Below, piece after piece: positions 1-12,384 of a stretch of 64,000 nucleotides of DNA. This DNA comes from Sporothrix humicola (Eukaryota > Ascomycota > Sordariomycetes > Ophiostomatales > Ophiostomataceae). How positions within the stretch are numbered: position 1 is the stretch's first letter; each line of letters begins with the position of its first letter. The DNA lies in NCBI GenBank assembly GCA_021396245.1, contig WNYE01000010.1:186001-250000 (forward strand), written 5' to 3'. Both the position numbers and the translations under genes were made by a program. The notes beneath the pieces are model-generated. The model did no database searches. It was not told the DNA's origin and worked only from the letters and a program-made list of their open reading frames with translations.

Positions 1-740
1 ACCCCAAACACATGTCCGTCGCCTCCAATCGCCAATACGACGTCACGAAAAAGGTAAAAAAGACTGTGAACTGTAAAAAAGGAACAGCCTTGTCTACCAG
101 ATACCGCCAGTTTATTTTTGGGTGCGGAGAAGCTTCCCTGGCAGCCGTCTTTTTCGTCTTTCGTACTTTACTTTATTGTCGGGCTGTTAAGTAAACGGGA
201 CGTCTGTTTTCGAATATAAGACAGTCAATTGGTATCGTCAAGGAGTTGTCGAGGTAGTTGTCGAAGAAAAATGTCGAAAATGTCGAGCCTTGAAGTTTTG
301 AGGTCGAAACTAAGAGCACCACTTGGGTCTCAACAAAAGATGGGACGGTCGGACAGGAGAGAAGAAAAAAATTGGATGGGTCGAGGCCGCATCGGAGCCA
401 ATGGAGACAGGACACCGACGGTGCCCAGCCAGGGATGGGGCTTCGTTGAAAAATTCAAGAGAGATTCTGTTCGTGTCCCATTTCTTGTTGTTGTCCTCGA
501 TGTCTGGTCCTTCCTCCTTTTATATCTATTTGAGGAAGCCGCAACGGAGCCACCCGTGCCTTCCTTCACACATAACACGGGGCACATTTCTCCGTCTCGA
601 AACTCCATTGATTGCCCTTTCCATTTTCAACCGGCAACTAGGATTCTTTCCTTCCTCCTATTCTCGGTGTGAACCCGAATTCCGGAGCCATCCATTGTTG
701 ACCGTCTCGACCGTACCTGCCTTCTGCTGTCGCTCATACA

Positions 741-756
741 TACGGAGTGCTCCGTA
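741..756. repeat. Perfect inverted repeat TACGGAG-TG-CTCCGTA
   Basis: Two 7-base arms are separated by two bases. The same word (TACTCCGTA or TACGGAGTA) recurs in other intergenic DNA of the window at 15317-15325, 44452-44460 and 55180-55188, with 8-base matches near 20379 and 24621. Function is unknown; a protein-binding palindrome or a repeat remnant are both possible. Confidence 0.6.
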
Positions 757-1976
757 GTAAACTTTTTTATTGGGGAACCGCCGCCCTGGTTTGTTGGGTA
801 ATAAAGGCGGGGCAGGAACCAAAAAAGAAACACGAAAAAAGGGGAGCCACGCTGTGCTGAGCTTTCCCACCTATAAAAAACGAGGTTCAGCCCAACAAAC
901 GCGCCGCCAACGTGTTAAAGCAACGGTCTTTCACCGCAAGCTCCAAGCTGCACCGCAGCTTTTCGTGACGCAACTCTCGAGTCTCATTCGTGGCAATTGC
1001 ATCCAGTGTTCCCTTGGATTTTCCCCCCTTCGTCTTTTTTTTCACCGTCGGCTGTTGGCTGTAGATCTCAAAAAGGAAAGAACACTTGAAAAGGGTTAAG
1101 ATCGTAAAAGCCAACAGAGGAACGAGAAGAGAAAGAGCTGTCCACTGCCCCAAAATGGAGCGAGCAAAGATACGTAGCGCCGCTTATTGCCTCCTCCTGT
1201 ATCGCGCCTTCCCGTGTTGCTTCTCGTAGGACTTTTGTTGTCAGAAAAAGTCACAATGAAGGAAAGAACGAGGCAGAGTAAAAGGGATACCCTCGCCTCC
1301 CCTCCTTCCTTCCCCCTTTTCAGCTCCTTCCATCAAAAGGTCCAAAGGTCTCACCGTCTTTTATTCTGTTGCCAGATTTCCCAATTCTTGCAAAAACTGA
1401 TTTCTTCTTCACCTTTACATCCCATCTCTGTCTCTCGACATATTCGCCCTGCCCTATCCGCGACCCGCATCCTGCAACACAGCATTTTCCCCATTGCCTC
1501 TTCCGAAACGGACATACATTGCCCTTCTCGAACGTCTCAGCACCACCGCTACCTAGCATCGCCTTAGCTACTCCAATTCTGTACGTATTCCTCTCTTTTC
1601 TTTCGAGCTTCTCGACCACAAAGTCGTTGAGGCAGCTGTTGTTGTTTGTGCTTCTTGATTCCTGCCCCCATTCCCATTGCCATTGCCTTGCCCTGTCCTA
1701 CCGGCCGAGATCGCACTGTTAGATAATACCAACTGGGCGAGGGGTTTGTAGCTGTTTGTTGCGGAGCTCTCCGCGTCGCAACAGCTCTCTCCGCTAGATC
1801 TCCTCCGCATCTCCATTTCTCGGACTTCAGTGTCCAGCCCGTCAGCCTTTCTCAGCCCAGAAGGATCATCAGTGTGTCTGGCCGGTGTTTGGTGTGTCTG
1901 GAGTTCCAGGTTTGGAGACTGCAGCGCCACATTTTCGCCTAGTCAACACGAGCGCTGGTTATGCATTCTTACGAAT

Positions 1977-2437
1977 GTATGTGTTCGGTGACTCTGCCTC
2001 TGTGGTTCGCCTTTGGCCTCCTTTAGGCCATTGTCCGTCTCTTTCATTCCTTCGTTTTGATGGCTCTTCGCCACGGGGCTAGAGGTGGCCATCGTTAGCC
2101 GCCCTGAATCGTCTGGCTCTGGGTATTTGTTTCTCTTCTTTACCCCTAGAAGCCGCGGGATGTTCCTGGCCGCCAGAGGAAGGGAAGAAGAAAAGAAACG
2201 GAAGGATCCAACGGTGGAATATGGAAAATCACACAGTCGCAAAGGGAAATGGCGAGCGAGATTCGGTAACACGTGCCAATCATCTCGCCTGCAGCCCATC
2301 TGTCGCCACGCCCTAGCATCTCACTGGATCATCTGCCCTGGCCCAGGCACTGTTTTTGGACTTTTTATGTGACTCGATTCTGTCTGTTTTATTTGCCAGC
2401 CCAGGCCGCTAACATTATCGCCTTTTCTCGTCCCCAG
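1977..2437 (+). other. Candidate 5'-UTR intron of the YHM2-type gene
   Basis: A GTATGT donor at 1977-1982 could pair with the acceptor CAG ending at 2437, which is preceded by a GCTAAC branch site at 2408-2413 and a pyrimidine run. The acceptor side looks good. The donor is uncertain, because a GTACGT at 1581-1586 would also serve. The stretch after the acceptor is a CT-rich leader reaching the ATG at 2860. This is inference from splice consensus only. Confidence 0.3.
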
Positions 2438-2699
2438 AACCCACAACTTCTCACTCTTCCTCGGCTTATCATCACTGCCAGAAACGGCCCCTCTTCCCCC
2501 ACGAAAATCCGACTGATATCGACCCTCTCCCCTACGAACGCCCCAAAAACCCCTCAAGCTCCAGCAGCCTCGACCTTCCTCCAGCGCTTTCCTCCGCGTT
2601 CTCTGCCTCGTTACACCTAGTGTTTTCTTCAACTGCCTACTTATCCTCGGCCGTAGGATAGTCCGTGACCCGCTACCGGAACCAGCAGCACAGCAGCGT

Positions 2700-2859
2700 C
2701 TCCGCTACCCCAAACTTTACTTTCCTCTCCCCCCATTAGCGAAGAAGCGCCCTCTTGCCTTGGTCAGGCCTGTCTTGTTTCGAACATCACGATCGTTCGA
2801 AGCAACTTCTTTGACATTTTCTCTTTCCTTTCCACCTCCCCCCTCAAAACCAATTCACC
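2700..2859 (+). promoter_or_regulatory. CT-rich leader before the YHM2-type start codon
   Basis: A pyrimidine-rich stretch, strongest from about 2,805 to 2,850, runs up to the ATG, and the bases before the ATG (TTCACC) fit a fungal initiation context. Similar leaders precede the pma1, MET17, Nce102-like and Rab starts, so this probably marks the transcript 5' end. Confidence 0.5.
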
Positions 2860-3997
2860 ATGTCGTCCGCACCCGTCGTTGCCGCTCCTGCGGCCCCGCA
2901 GAAGCTCGAGAAGAAGCCCGTCAAGTTCTCCAACTTGCTTCTCGGCGCCGGCCTCAACCTGTTCGAGGTCACCACCCTGGGCCAGCCCCTCGAGGTCACC
3001 AAGACCACCATGGCTGCCCACCGTGGTGACAGCTTCGCATCGGCCATTGGCCGCATCTGGAGCCGTGGCGGTCTCCTTGGTTGTACGTATATTCCTTTTT
3101 GCTTCACTTTTTTGTCTGTTTTCATGAAGTTTTGCGCGCTTTGCTGGGCGCAAGCTTGTGTCACATGTCAATGTCCGTGCTAACCCTTTTTTTTTCTCAC
3201 CTCCCACAGTCTACCAAGGTCTGATCCCCTGGGCCTGGATTGAGGCGTCCACCAAGGGCGCTGTCCTCCTCTTCGTCGCCTCCGAGGCCGAGTACTATGC
3301 CCGTGCTGCTGGCGGCTCCGAGTTTGTCGGCGGTATTGCCGGTGGTGTCGCCGGTGGTGTCGCGCAGGCCTATGCCACCATGGGTTTCTGCACGTGCATG
3401 AAGACGGTCGAGATCACCAAGCGCAAGAGCGCCGCCGCCGGCCAGGCTGCCCAGGGCACGTGGGCCACCTTCATGGACATCTACCGCCGTGAGGGTATCC
3501 GCGGTATCAACCGTGGTGTCAACGCCGTCGCCATTCGCCAGATGACCAACTGGGGCTCGCGTTTCGGTCTGTCGCGTCTGGCCGAGCAGGGCATCCGCCG
3601 TGCCACCGGCAAGAGCGAGACCGAGAAGCTGGCCGCCTGGGAGAAGATCCTGGCCAGCTCCCTGGGTGGTGGTCTCTCTGCATGGAACCAGCCCATTGAG
3701 GTTATCCGTGTCGAGATGCAGTCCAAGAAGGACGACCCCAACCGCCCCAAGAAGATGACCGTCGGCAACACCTTCAAGTACATTTACGACACCAACGGCA
3801 TCCGCGGTCTGTACCGTGGTCTGGCCCCGCGTATCGGTCTCGGTATCTGGCAGACCATCTGCATGGTGGCCATGGGTGACATGTAAGCATACACCGACCC
3901 ACATCGTTACAGTGTTGTTTAATTTACTAACTTTTACTCCAGGGCAAAAACCTATGTCGAGAAGCTGACCGGCGAGAAGGTCACCGCGAAGCACTAA
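2860..3997 (+). CDS. YHM2: Mitochondrial carrier protein, YHM2 type (citrate/oxoglutarate carrier)
   Basis: The product is a 316-residue inner-mitochondrial-membrane solute carrier. Exons are 2860-3082, 3210-3882 and 3943-3997; introns are GTACGT...CAG (127 nt) and GTAAGC...CAG (60 nt, with a TTACTAAC branch site). The joined frame stays open and ends AKH-stop. The first carrier repeat has the degenerate signature P-L-E-V-T-K (residues 43-48) and the third has P-I-E-V-I-R. The second lacks the proline and reads around CMKTVEITK, as expected for this divergent carrier subfamily. Length matches yeast Yhm2 (about 314). In yeast, Yhm2 exchanges citrate for oxoglutarate and was also described as a mitochondrial DNA-binding protein; transfer of that role is inference. 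The gene is convergent with the next one. GC-ending codons and an open antisense frame suggest high expression. Confidence 0.92.
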
Positions 3998-5062
3998 GCC
4001 ACCAGACCCCGAGATACTGCCTCTCCTGCGCGCATTCCTCTCCGCCTCCGTCCCACCATCCATCGTTCTCTTTGAATACTCAATTGCCAGCCGTCGAAAC
4101 CGAATATCACCAGTGTGGAAACACAATGAAAGAGAAGCGGGAAACTTCGGTGACAACAGAGAGGGATGAGGAACATGATACCCCGGGCAGACAGAGGAGA
4201 GACGAAGCATCGAGGAGGAGAGTGTGGGCTGGCCTTAAACAAGCCAGCCTTTCACTCACAACAACACATCAATGAAACCTCTGCGCGTGCTCTAGCGACT
4301 CATTGAGCATTTTGTTGCATTTTCTACTTCCTGGTTTTTTGATTTGTCTTTTGTTGTCTTTGTTTTATACCGCCAGCTTGCAAGGCGCATGAGGAGGCTT
4401 TCGTGGCATCTCATAGGCCGAAATGTCTTGAGAGCGTTCACAGAAATGAGATTGACAAGGGGAAAAAAGAAAAACAAAAAACATATCACGGAACCTTTTC
4501 TTGTCTTTTTTAACGTTCAAAAGCACTACCAGCTTCAAATGGGAACACCAATTGGGGGAACGGATTAATTGGAAGGGCGATATGATACATAGAAAAAGTA
4601 TTCTTTATAACTGTATAGACTTGTTTAAATTTCCTGTCCCCGCAACCTGTTTTTATGCTCCATCCCGGGCCAGGATTGGTGAATGCAAAGTGACAATGTT
4701 TATTTTATGATACATATGTCAATTAAGCTAATATATGCGGCAAGACTTCCGTATGGCAGCTATTACCGGCCCGTGGTCCTTGTGGAGCTACTCGGTAGGT
4801 TATCCGTTTACAGCCTCTTTAAATGTATCAACATGCAGCAGGCTGGGGCATCACGCGTAGACTTTGATGTAGAAACTCCACACAAACGACATGCTTCTCT
4901 AAAGGTATCTATAGCTAATAATGCAGTGAAAACATGAATACGTCATCCAAAACGCCCCGAATGGTGATATGCTTGGGTATATGACCTGCAAATATGCAGT
5001 CCTGTCCCGACAAGCTCACTTGCCGATAATTTATCAACGTCCCTGTTTCTTTATGCCCTTCT
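3998..5062. other. Convergent intergenic region (two 3' ends)
   Basis: The region lies between the 3' ends of the YHM2-type gene (+) and the DCAF4-like gene (-), so it should hold both 3' UTRs and terminators. It is locally AT-rich from about 4,430 to 4,740. No open frame has coding character and I see no RNA gene. Confidence 0.6.
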
Positions 5063-7904
5063 CTATCGCTTCTTCTTCTGTCTCTCGTCTTCCTCGTCCT
5101 CGCCATAAAATATATCCTCATTTCCGCGCCGGATCGAGTACTTCTGGACGCGCGCGTCCACGGCGACGAACAAACTGGTGCCCTCGTGCGGAAGCTCTGC
5201 AAAACTCAGTGCGGCAATGTCCGGACGACGCGCCTCAAAATAATCGGCCCAGTCATCTCCAGGGCGGTAAGATGCTTCGCTGGCTTCGTCCGCCACAATA
5301 GTAAATGGCAGGTTGTCATCATGATATTCCTGCCGCGGCGTAGTGAACGTATTTGGCCACGTTTCAATCAGTCGTTCGGTGGGCGTATAGTAGTAAGCGA
5401 GGCCGTCAGGATGGTGCTGAAGACGCCATAGACCCGGTGTATTCAGACGCTCGCCAGTACTCAACGAGAAGAGCGCCATGCCCCCGTGGGGAGTTCCTGT
5501 GAGTCCTACTAGCCCGTCCCCCAAACGTGGGTGTGCTTCGGCGGCTGCCACAATTCCCAATGTCGGGTCCACGTCAAACCCGGTTCCGAAGAGCTTATGA
5601 TCGTTGTAGTAGCCCGTGAATGTGAACAAAGGCTGGACTGGTTCGCGCAACCCCGCAAAAGATCGCCCATGCCCTGAAAGGCCCACGGCACCGCCCGCCC
5701 TCGATGTCTTGAGGTAACGCAGGTCATATTTAACCATCCGGTTTCTCAAGCCCGCTGCCACCACGTGGTACTCTCCAACAGAGCGAACATGGGCAATTGC
5801 GTTGGGCTCGTCGCTGACAGCGTTGGTGTTCTTACCAAACGGATGCCATGAACGCTGGCGCAAGTCCACGAGCCATGGGACCGGACTGCGGCCGCCGGCG
5901 ACTGCAAGCTGTGGGTGGTTGTGGACGAAATCTACAGTCGTAATGAGATTCGAAAGAGGCCTGGACTGCCTGCCGGGTCTGTCGGTAGGGTGTGGTAGCA
6001 GATGCTGTTGTCGATGCATGAAAAGCCCGTCAGGAGGTAGACGACGAAGATCATCATGTGGTCTAGGTAGGTGGAGCTGAGGTCCGGTCCGCGCCGCCGT
6101 GGCAACATCTAATGTGGCGGAGGACGATAGATCAGGGTGGAAATAACGGGCGTTGACGTCTGTAAGACGAGTCGTCGTCTCAAGGTCTATGACACGCAGG
6201 CCGTCCTCAGTCCCAACAAGGCACAATGCCTTACTGCCTTGCGGCGCCGGAACGCAGGCATACACAGAATCAATGTTGCGTCCGCCGAATATTTTGAAGA
6301 CCGGTTTCCTGGTTCTCGAAGGCCGTGAGCTAGTCGGTATCAGTCCGCCTGATCCGTAGGAGAGAAGGAGAAGCCGAGTCAGCATACAATTTCATTACAA
6401 TTCATTACAATATGGCGACAGAAGCCAGAGGGGGGGAGGTCATGACGTACATGGAAGAGTGTCTGGGCCGAGCTGCCAGGTAACGTCCTCTGCAGAAGAA
6501 CTCGGGTCTCTGATATCCGGCTTGAAGAATTGCAAAACAGGTATGTCACCTGCGGTGTTGCCTGATGCGACAGCCTCGTAGAGCTTCCGGCCAGAAGCTA
6601 CAATCAAGTTTTGTGACTCTTTATGGAAGCAAATAGCAGATACACGTTCTGCCTTTAAATCTTCCGGGCATGTTCGTTCATGTGCGGCGTATCTGCCAAA
6701 TGGCGTTCGTATTGGCCAGGAGCTCACGATGCTAGAAAGAAAGTGACGAATGTTAGTCAAAAGTCAGGATGACCAAAAAAGGGCCCGTTGCAGAAGCCTG
6801 CATCAATGCACAACCGATTCTTACCTTTCGTTCTCGTCAACCATGATGTACTGCCCTTTGATGGTGTTGTAGGAACCTCGGTAGTAATCTGTGATATATG
6901 AGGCGTATGTGGTCAGTAACGAGACATGCGCACACACAGAGAAAGAGAGAGAGAGATGTGGCTAGGCAAGGAAAGAAACAAAACAACCAACACAAAGGGC
7001 TATGCAAACTCACTTGTATAGAGAATACCCATTCCTGGCGGCTGCTCTGCTCCATGCACATACATTGCACTGATCTGTGTCGATGACAAAACTTGCGGTC
7101 GATTCAGAGCCACGGTAAACGGCCGAGCCATTCTTCGTCCTGGGGTAGTGCCCAATGTCGCCCATTGGACTGGATTCTGGTTGAAGATCTGACTATTAAA
7201 GATCATGCTAGGTTCTTCGTTGAGGACAGGGACAGCGCCTTTGAACACAAGTTCGCCAGCGTAAGCGGTCGCCGCTGTCGAAGCATGCGTCCGGCCATAC
7301 TCGAGGCCGTCGGTAACCGTGGCACTGCTCCCAACCCCATAACCGCCAACAGCGTTCTCGAGGGCAAGGCGTGGACGACGGGTGGCAAGTCGGTTCCTTT
7401 CCGGCACGTATGCGACATCGCTGTAGTCGTCATCAATGTCGCCGTCACCATCGTCATCACGGCCACCGCGAATGCGTCTGGAATATGACGGAAGGGCTGC
7501 CGAGCTAAAGTCGTACATCGAATGGCCAGAACGCTGGCTCGGATGTTGCATCCGATTGCCTGGTTTATTGTGACGGCGCTTGGCACCGCGTCCACGGGAG
7601 CCGGAGCTTCCCTTACTGCTTTCATCCTCGGGGCCTCCGTTGGCAGCTCCATTGGATGATCTTGCGGCGATTCTGTCCCGCCGCTGTTGGCGCTCGTTCA
7701 CGTATCTCTGGCGGCGGGATTGAACAGCTACTTGTGACTGTGACCATTGTGCGCCTTGGGGTGCGGTGCCGGTCGACTCGATTTTGAAGAACTTGCCCTT
7801 GGCCTCGTCTGCGACAGCATATTGTTAGATGATGCTCTTCAGACGACATCCAGAGACACAAACTTACCCCAGTAGTGGCCTGGGAACTCAAAAGGCGCCG
7901 GCAT
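5063..7904 (-). CDS. DCAF4/WDR21-like WD40-repeat protein
   Basis: Five exons join to 820 residues: 7868-7904, 7014-7808, 6825-6888, 6451-6731 and 5063-6348. Introns are 59, 125, 93 and 102 nt with GTAAGT, GTGAGT, GTAAGA and GTACGT donors. The ATG at 7904 is chosen because the short first exon plus exon 2 gives a PGHYWDEAKGKFFKI-type N-terminus, matching the 'PGFYYDPEKNRYF' start of the WDR21/DCAF4 family. Residues about 25-200 are basic and low-complexity (RQRYVNERQQRRDR, then Arg/Gly/Asp-rich). The C-terminal half carries degenerate WD repeats ending LVDLR (about residue 552) and KYDLR (about 603), resembling the D-x-R part of the DWD box used to bind DDB1. A role as a CUL4-DDB1 substrate receptor is inferred from the family. 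The last intron's acceptor is the only nearby CAG that keeps the frame. Confidence 0.65.
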
Positions 7905-8877
7905 TGTGACTGCGAATATAAGGATGCCAAGCACCCAGTAATCCGAGTCTCGAGAAACGTATTAGATCATATCACCATATCGAAGAGCTGGTGCATGCAA
8001 GAGATATTGGGCGTCGGGGTGCTGGCTAATACATAAAAAGTAAGACTGAAAATGTGTGATGCATGAAGAGAACAGTAAGGCTCAAAATCCGGCAGTGGAA
8101 AAAATTTGGCCACAGGATAGGGGCAGCACAACAATGCAAACCAAGAAAGAGCAAACGGGTTAAAAGAATACAAGGTGCAAGAGCAAGAAACAAAACAAGA
8201 GGTTAAGCAAGAGCAACCCAATCATGGCACATAGTAATAAGCACCTTCCTAGCCTACCGATGACGATAAAATTGGCTGCTGATTCTAGCGCACGGTCGTC
8301 ACGTGATATTTTACAGTCCACTATAACATCCACTTACATTAAGACATCTACAGTGTATTACAGGACACTAAGTGTGCCGGACATCTTTTATCATAGACAT
8401 CGTCTCATCTTCACATCTTCACATTCACATTGCAAACACGCTAGTTATCCAATTTTACGATTTTATTAATTAGTCCCGTCTAAAAGAGTCTCGTCAGGGG
8501 GTATGCCTCATCTCTTCCCTCTTCAGATCAGAAAATTTATAAACACAAAGAAAAAGAACGAATATTGTAGTGTTTTGGAGACTGGCTCTCAGCGAAAGAG
8601 GGAAAAACAACCTGCGTCGGGGGCTCTGCCTTGCTTTCCCATGAATCCTCTCTATTTATATTCTCCCCACCATGGGGGACAAGGAAGGGGAAGTGTAGTG
8701 AAGACCAGCCTCGCGTAAGTGCCGTCCCCCCAACGAAGGGGTAAGTGTCAAGACACATCAAAGAAGTATGAAGGCGTCTGATGTTTGTCAGAACATCTTC
8801 AAAACCTCTGCACAAAAAAGGAGTGCGGAGGTTGTCGGGGTGTTGGTTTGTTAGACCAGCACGGGAGCCGCAGCGAT
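7905..8877. other. Intergenic: DCAF4-like promoter and pma1 3' region
   Basis: Both flanking genes are on the minus strand. The part next to 7,904 should be the DCAF4-like promoter and the part next to 8,878 the pma1 3' UTR. An octamer TCACGTGA (E-box palindrome) lies at 8299-8306, about 395 bases upstream of the DCAF4-like start. No other gene is seen. Confidence 0.55.
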
Positions 8878-11800
8878 TTACTGCGACTTCTCGTGCTGGG
8901 TGGAGACACGCTGCAGAGACACAACTGGAAAGGGTTAGCAAATTGTCGAAGACATAAAAGAAAACAAAAGAGACAGTGAGGGGAATACATACCGAAGTCC
9001 TCGAGCGACCGCTGCTTCTGGTTGCCCTTGGGGCTCTTGCCGTGCATGAGGTTGTCGAAGCCAACGCTGTCCTGGAGCAGGTAGTAGACACCGCCCATGA
9101 TGCAGAAGACACCGAAGGAGAAGATCCAGATACGGACGACGGCAACAATCGAGGTCTGCTCCATGGACTGGAAGAAACCGAACAGGGTGAAGAAGGTGGC
9201 CAGCAGGTCGACGACCAGGATGGCACCAGACAGCTGCCACGAGGGGATGGACGACCAGAAGGGACCGTTGGCACGGGTGATGAAGATCAGCCAGTTCTCA
9301 GTCAGGGAGATCTCAAGGAAGACGACCTCATCAACGTTACCGAAGTTCTGGACGATACCGCCGTTCTTGCCGTGGGCGTACATGGTGGTGACAGTGATCC
9401 AGGTACCGACAGCCAGGACAACACCGAGCAGGACGGACATACCCCAGAGCTTGGGCAGGTTCCACTTGACGGGGGTCTTGGAGAAGGGGGCATTGTCGTA
9501 AGCGATGGCCAGGGTGGCGACGTCAGCGAAAATGGCAATGAAGACGACCAGCTCAATGTTCAGCGAACGGTTGAGGATGGCAATCCACAGACCCAGGTAG
9601 ATCTCAAGGTGGATGGACAGGGCGATACGGTAGACGACGTAGGCGTACATGCGGTGGAAAATCTGGCGGGAAGTCTTGAGGGCATCGATAATGGCACCGA
9701 GACCGGGGGCAAGGAAAACAATGTCGGCAGCGGAGCGGGCGGCGTCAGAGGCACCCTCGACAGCAATACCGGTATCAGCCTTCTTCAGCGAGGGAGCGTC
9801 GTTGACACCGTCACCAGTCATGGCAACGAGGTAGCCACGCTGCTGCAGGATCTCGACGACGTTGTACTTGTGCTGGGGGAAAACCTCGGCGAAACCATCG
9901 GCAGCCTCGACGAAATCGTAGACCTCAGAGCCGGGCATGTCACCGCCGCCACCAAGACCCAGGCGCTCAGCGTTGTAGACGTTGGTACCAAGACCGAGCT
10001 GGCGGGAAGTCTCGCGGGCAATGCCGACGGCATCACCAGTAAGCATCTTGATGGACAGACCCAGGGACTTGGCCTCGTTGATGGTGCGGGCGGTATCGTG
10101 ACGAGGGGGGTCAGAGCAGGGCATAATACCGAGGATCTCCCAGGCACCCTCACCACGCTTGCGGGCAACACCGAGCGAACGGAAACCACGGGTAGCGAAC
10201 TCAGCGACCTTGTTCTTGTAGGCCTGGTCGACCTCCTCAGGGATGGGGTGGTCCTCCTCGACGGTCTTCAGGACGAACAGGGGAGCACCCTTGACACAGG
10301 TAATGCGCTCGCCCTGGGGGGACTCAACAATGGCAGTGACCTTCTTGCTGACGGGGTCGAAGGGGAAGAAGTTGATGACCTTGTACTTGGAGAGAACGCT
10401 CTTGGCACGGGGGTAGTAGCGGAGGGACTTGAGGAAAGCCTTGTCAATGGCGTCGATACCCTTCTTCTTGCGCGAGGCAGCCAGGCAGGCAGTGAGCATC
10501 AGGTCCTCGGGCTCGACACCGGCGACGGTGTAGGGCTCAGACAGAGACAGCTTGTTCTTGGTCAGGGTACCGGTCTTGTCCGAGCACAGAATCTCGACAC
10601 CAGCCAGGGACTCAATGGCAGACAGCTTCTGGACGATGGCCTTCTTGCGAGCAAGGTAGGCGGCACCGACAGCCATAGTGGTGGTGACGACAGCGGGCAG
10701 ACCGACGGGCACACCAATGATGGTGATGGCCAGGGTGTACTCGAGGATCAGGACGATGGGGTTGGAGCGGTAGAACGAAGAGACCCAGACAATCAGGTTG
10801 GTGAAGATGACCAGGACGAGCAGAACAGTACCGATGCCGTTGAGCACCTCAGTGAAGTGACCAGTACCGGCAGAGGCGGCGTTGACGAGGGCGGCGGCGC
10901 GACCGACAAAGGTGTTGTCACCAGTGGCGGTAACGACGACGAAGGCCTCACCACGCTTGACGGCGGACGAAGCGTAGCACTGGTCGCTCTTGTGCTTGTC
11001 GACAGCGAGCGACTCACCGGTGATGGCGGACTGATCAACCTGCAGGAAGGCATCCTCGGTAACGATGCGACCGTCGGCGGGGATGATGGTACCCTCCTCA
11101 ACCTGGAGAATGTCACCGGGAACGACCTCGGGGGCCTCGATCTCCTTCAGGGTGCCGTCACGGAGGACAACAGCCTTCAGGGCCAGGGTCTTCTTGAGCT
11201 CATCGACAATGGAACCGGCCTGGAACTCCTGAACAAAACCGACAGCAGCGTTCAGCAGCAGCAGGGCAATAATAACACCGAAATCGACCCAGTCCTCAAG
11301 ACCGGCAGCCAGGACAGCGGCAGCCTGTGAAAAGCATTGTTAGCATTTTGTGTTGTGATATTTTGGTGGTGATGCGATGCAATGCTATTCTCTGCACTTC
11401 ATCTGAACTTTGGGTTTGATCGACGAAACATTTTGCCAACGGCCATCCCTTGCGCGTCAAATGCAAGTGGAGAAGCAAGCTTTCTGACACGGCACAGTCG
11501 ACATGGGAGCTCCAAGCAAGGCGGGGGCAAACCAGGAATTGGCGCACTCCCACTGGCTGCAGCCTCTGCAAACGCATGCAGCTGCCCCAATCGGAGTAGC
11601 TAAAACCCGTTTTTGTAGTGCGCGATTTTCGGAGATCGCCCAAAAAAAGTGCGACGGTGCAGAAATTCGGCAAAACAAAAGGAAATGAAGCCAAACAAAA
11701 CAATCGAACAATTTTCCAAAGTCCAGAGAAAGGCGTCGAATGCATCAAAATCGTAAAAGAATAGCAGAAAAATAAACGTACCTCCATGACGAACTGGATA

Positions 11801-12249
11801 GGACCAACGAAGTAGCCGAAGAACTTGAGAATCAGGTTCTCCTTCTCCTCCTTCATCTGGTTCAGACCGTACCTGATGGCTGTTAGAGATTATTCGAGAG
11901 CTGCATGTCACAAGTTCACCCAAAAAAAAACTTACTTGCGACGGCGAGCAACAACCTCCTGCTCAGTAAGACCAATACGGGTGTCGGTCTGGAGCATGTC
12001 CTCGGGGATGACACGGCCACCGTGGACGTTGGACTCCTCCTCGTCATCGTCATCTTCGAGGCCGTGGCCGTCGTGGGACTCGAGGTCCTCGATCAGGGCA
12101 TCGATGTCCTCATCTTCCTCCTCCTCCTCGACCTTGGGCTTGGCCGGAGGGGCGGCAGCAGCGGGGGCGCTGGCACCGGCCTTCTCGTCGAAGCCGCCGG
12201 CGGGGATGTCGGTTTGCAGCGCGGGCGCCGCAGATGTTGACTCCGCCAT
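8878..12249 (-). CDS. pma1: Plasma-membrane H+-ATPase (P3A-type proton pump)
   Basis: The essential proton pump energises the plasma membrane. Four exons give 927 residues: 11936-12249, 11782-11872, 8993-11324 and 8878-8924. Introns are 63, 457 and 68 nt. The N-terminus is Ala/Pro-rich with an acidic block (about residues 41-73), as in fungal Pma1. The phosphorylation motif SDKTGTLT has its aspartate at about residue 384. TGDGVNDAPS of the hinge and the usual membrane segments are present. The last, 47-nt exon encodes the conserved autoinhibitory tail ending RVSTQHEKSQ, where Ser920/Thr921 correspond to the glucose-regulated Ser/Thr pair of yeast Pma1. Neurospora PMA-1 is about 920 residues. 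Strong avoidance of A-ending codons leaves a 784-codon open frame on the opposite strand and indicates very high expression. Confidence 0.98.
11325..11781 (-). other. Unusually long pma1 intron 2
   Basis: This 457-nt intron (GTACGT donor, GCTAAC branch site, CAG acceptor) is much longer than the other introns here (57-187 nt). Its middle is relatively GC-rich rather than the usual AT-rich intron filler. I could not identify a snoRNA or other element in it. Confidence 0.85.
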
Positions 12250-12384
12250 TGTTGATGGTGGGTTGTGGGAGAGAAAAAAGTGTGGTGTTGAGCTGGTCTA
12301 TACGGGCCGATATAGAGATATTGTGAGAAAACTGGAAGCTTCGAATAAACACGACGCGTCCGTCTGGTGGCAGCTCAAGGACAA

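Larger units (their letters stand above)
1..2859. other. Upstream intergenic region of the YHM2-type carrier
   Basis: No convincing coding region is seen; the open frames are short, lack family resemblance and often start at non-ATG codons. The region becomes CT-rich on the + strand at about 1,290-1,340, 1,560-1,700 and 2,390-2,640, like leaders of other genes here. A perfect inverted repeat TACGGAG-TG-CTCCGTA lies at 741-756. A plausible 3' splice site (GCTAAC at 2408-2413, pyrimidine run, CAG ending 2437) suggests a 5'-UTR intron of the downstream gene. A CACGTG element lies near 2,270. Confidence 0.5.

Noticed and set aside
8976..11330. A 784-codon + strand open frame antisense to pma1
   Set aside because: It mirrors pma1 exon 3. 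Avoidance of TTA, CTA and TCA codons in the sense gene removes antisense stops; its composition (Gly/Asp/Leu/Val-rich) fits no family.
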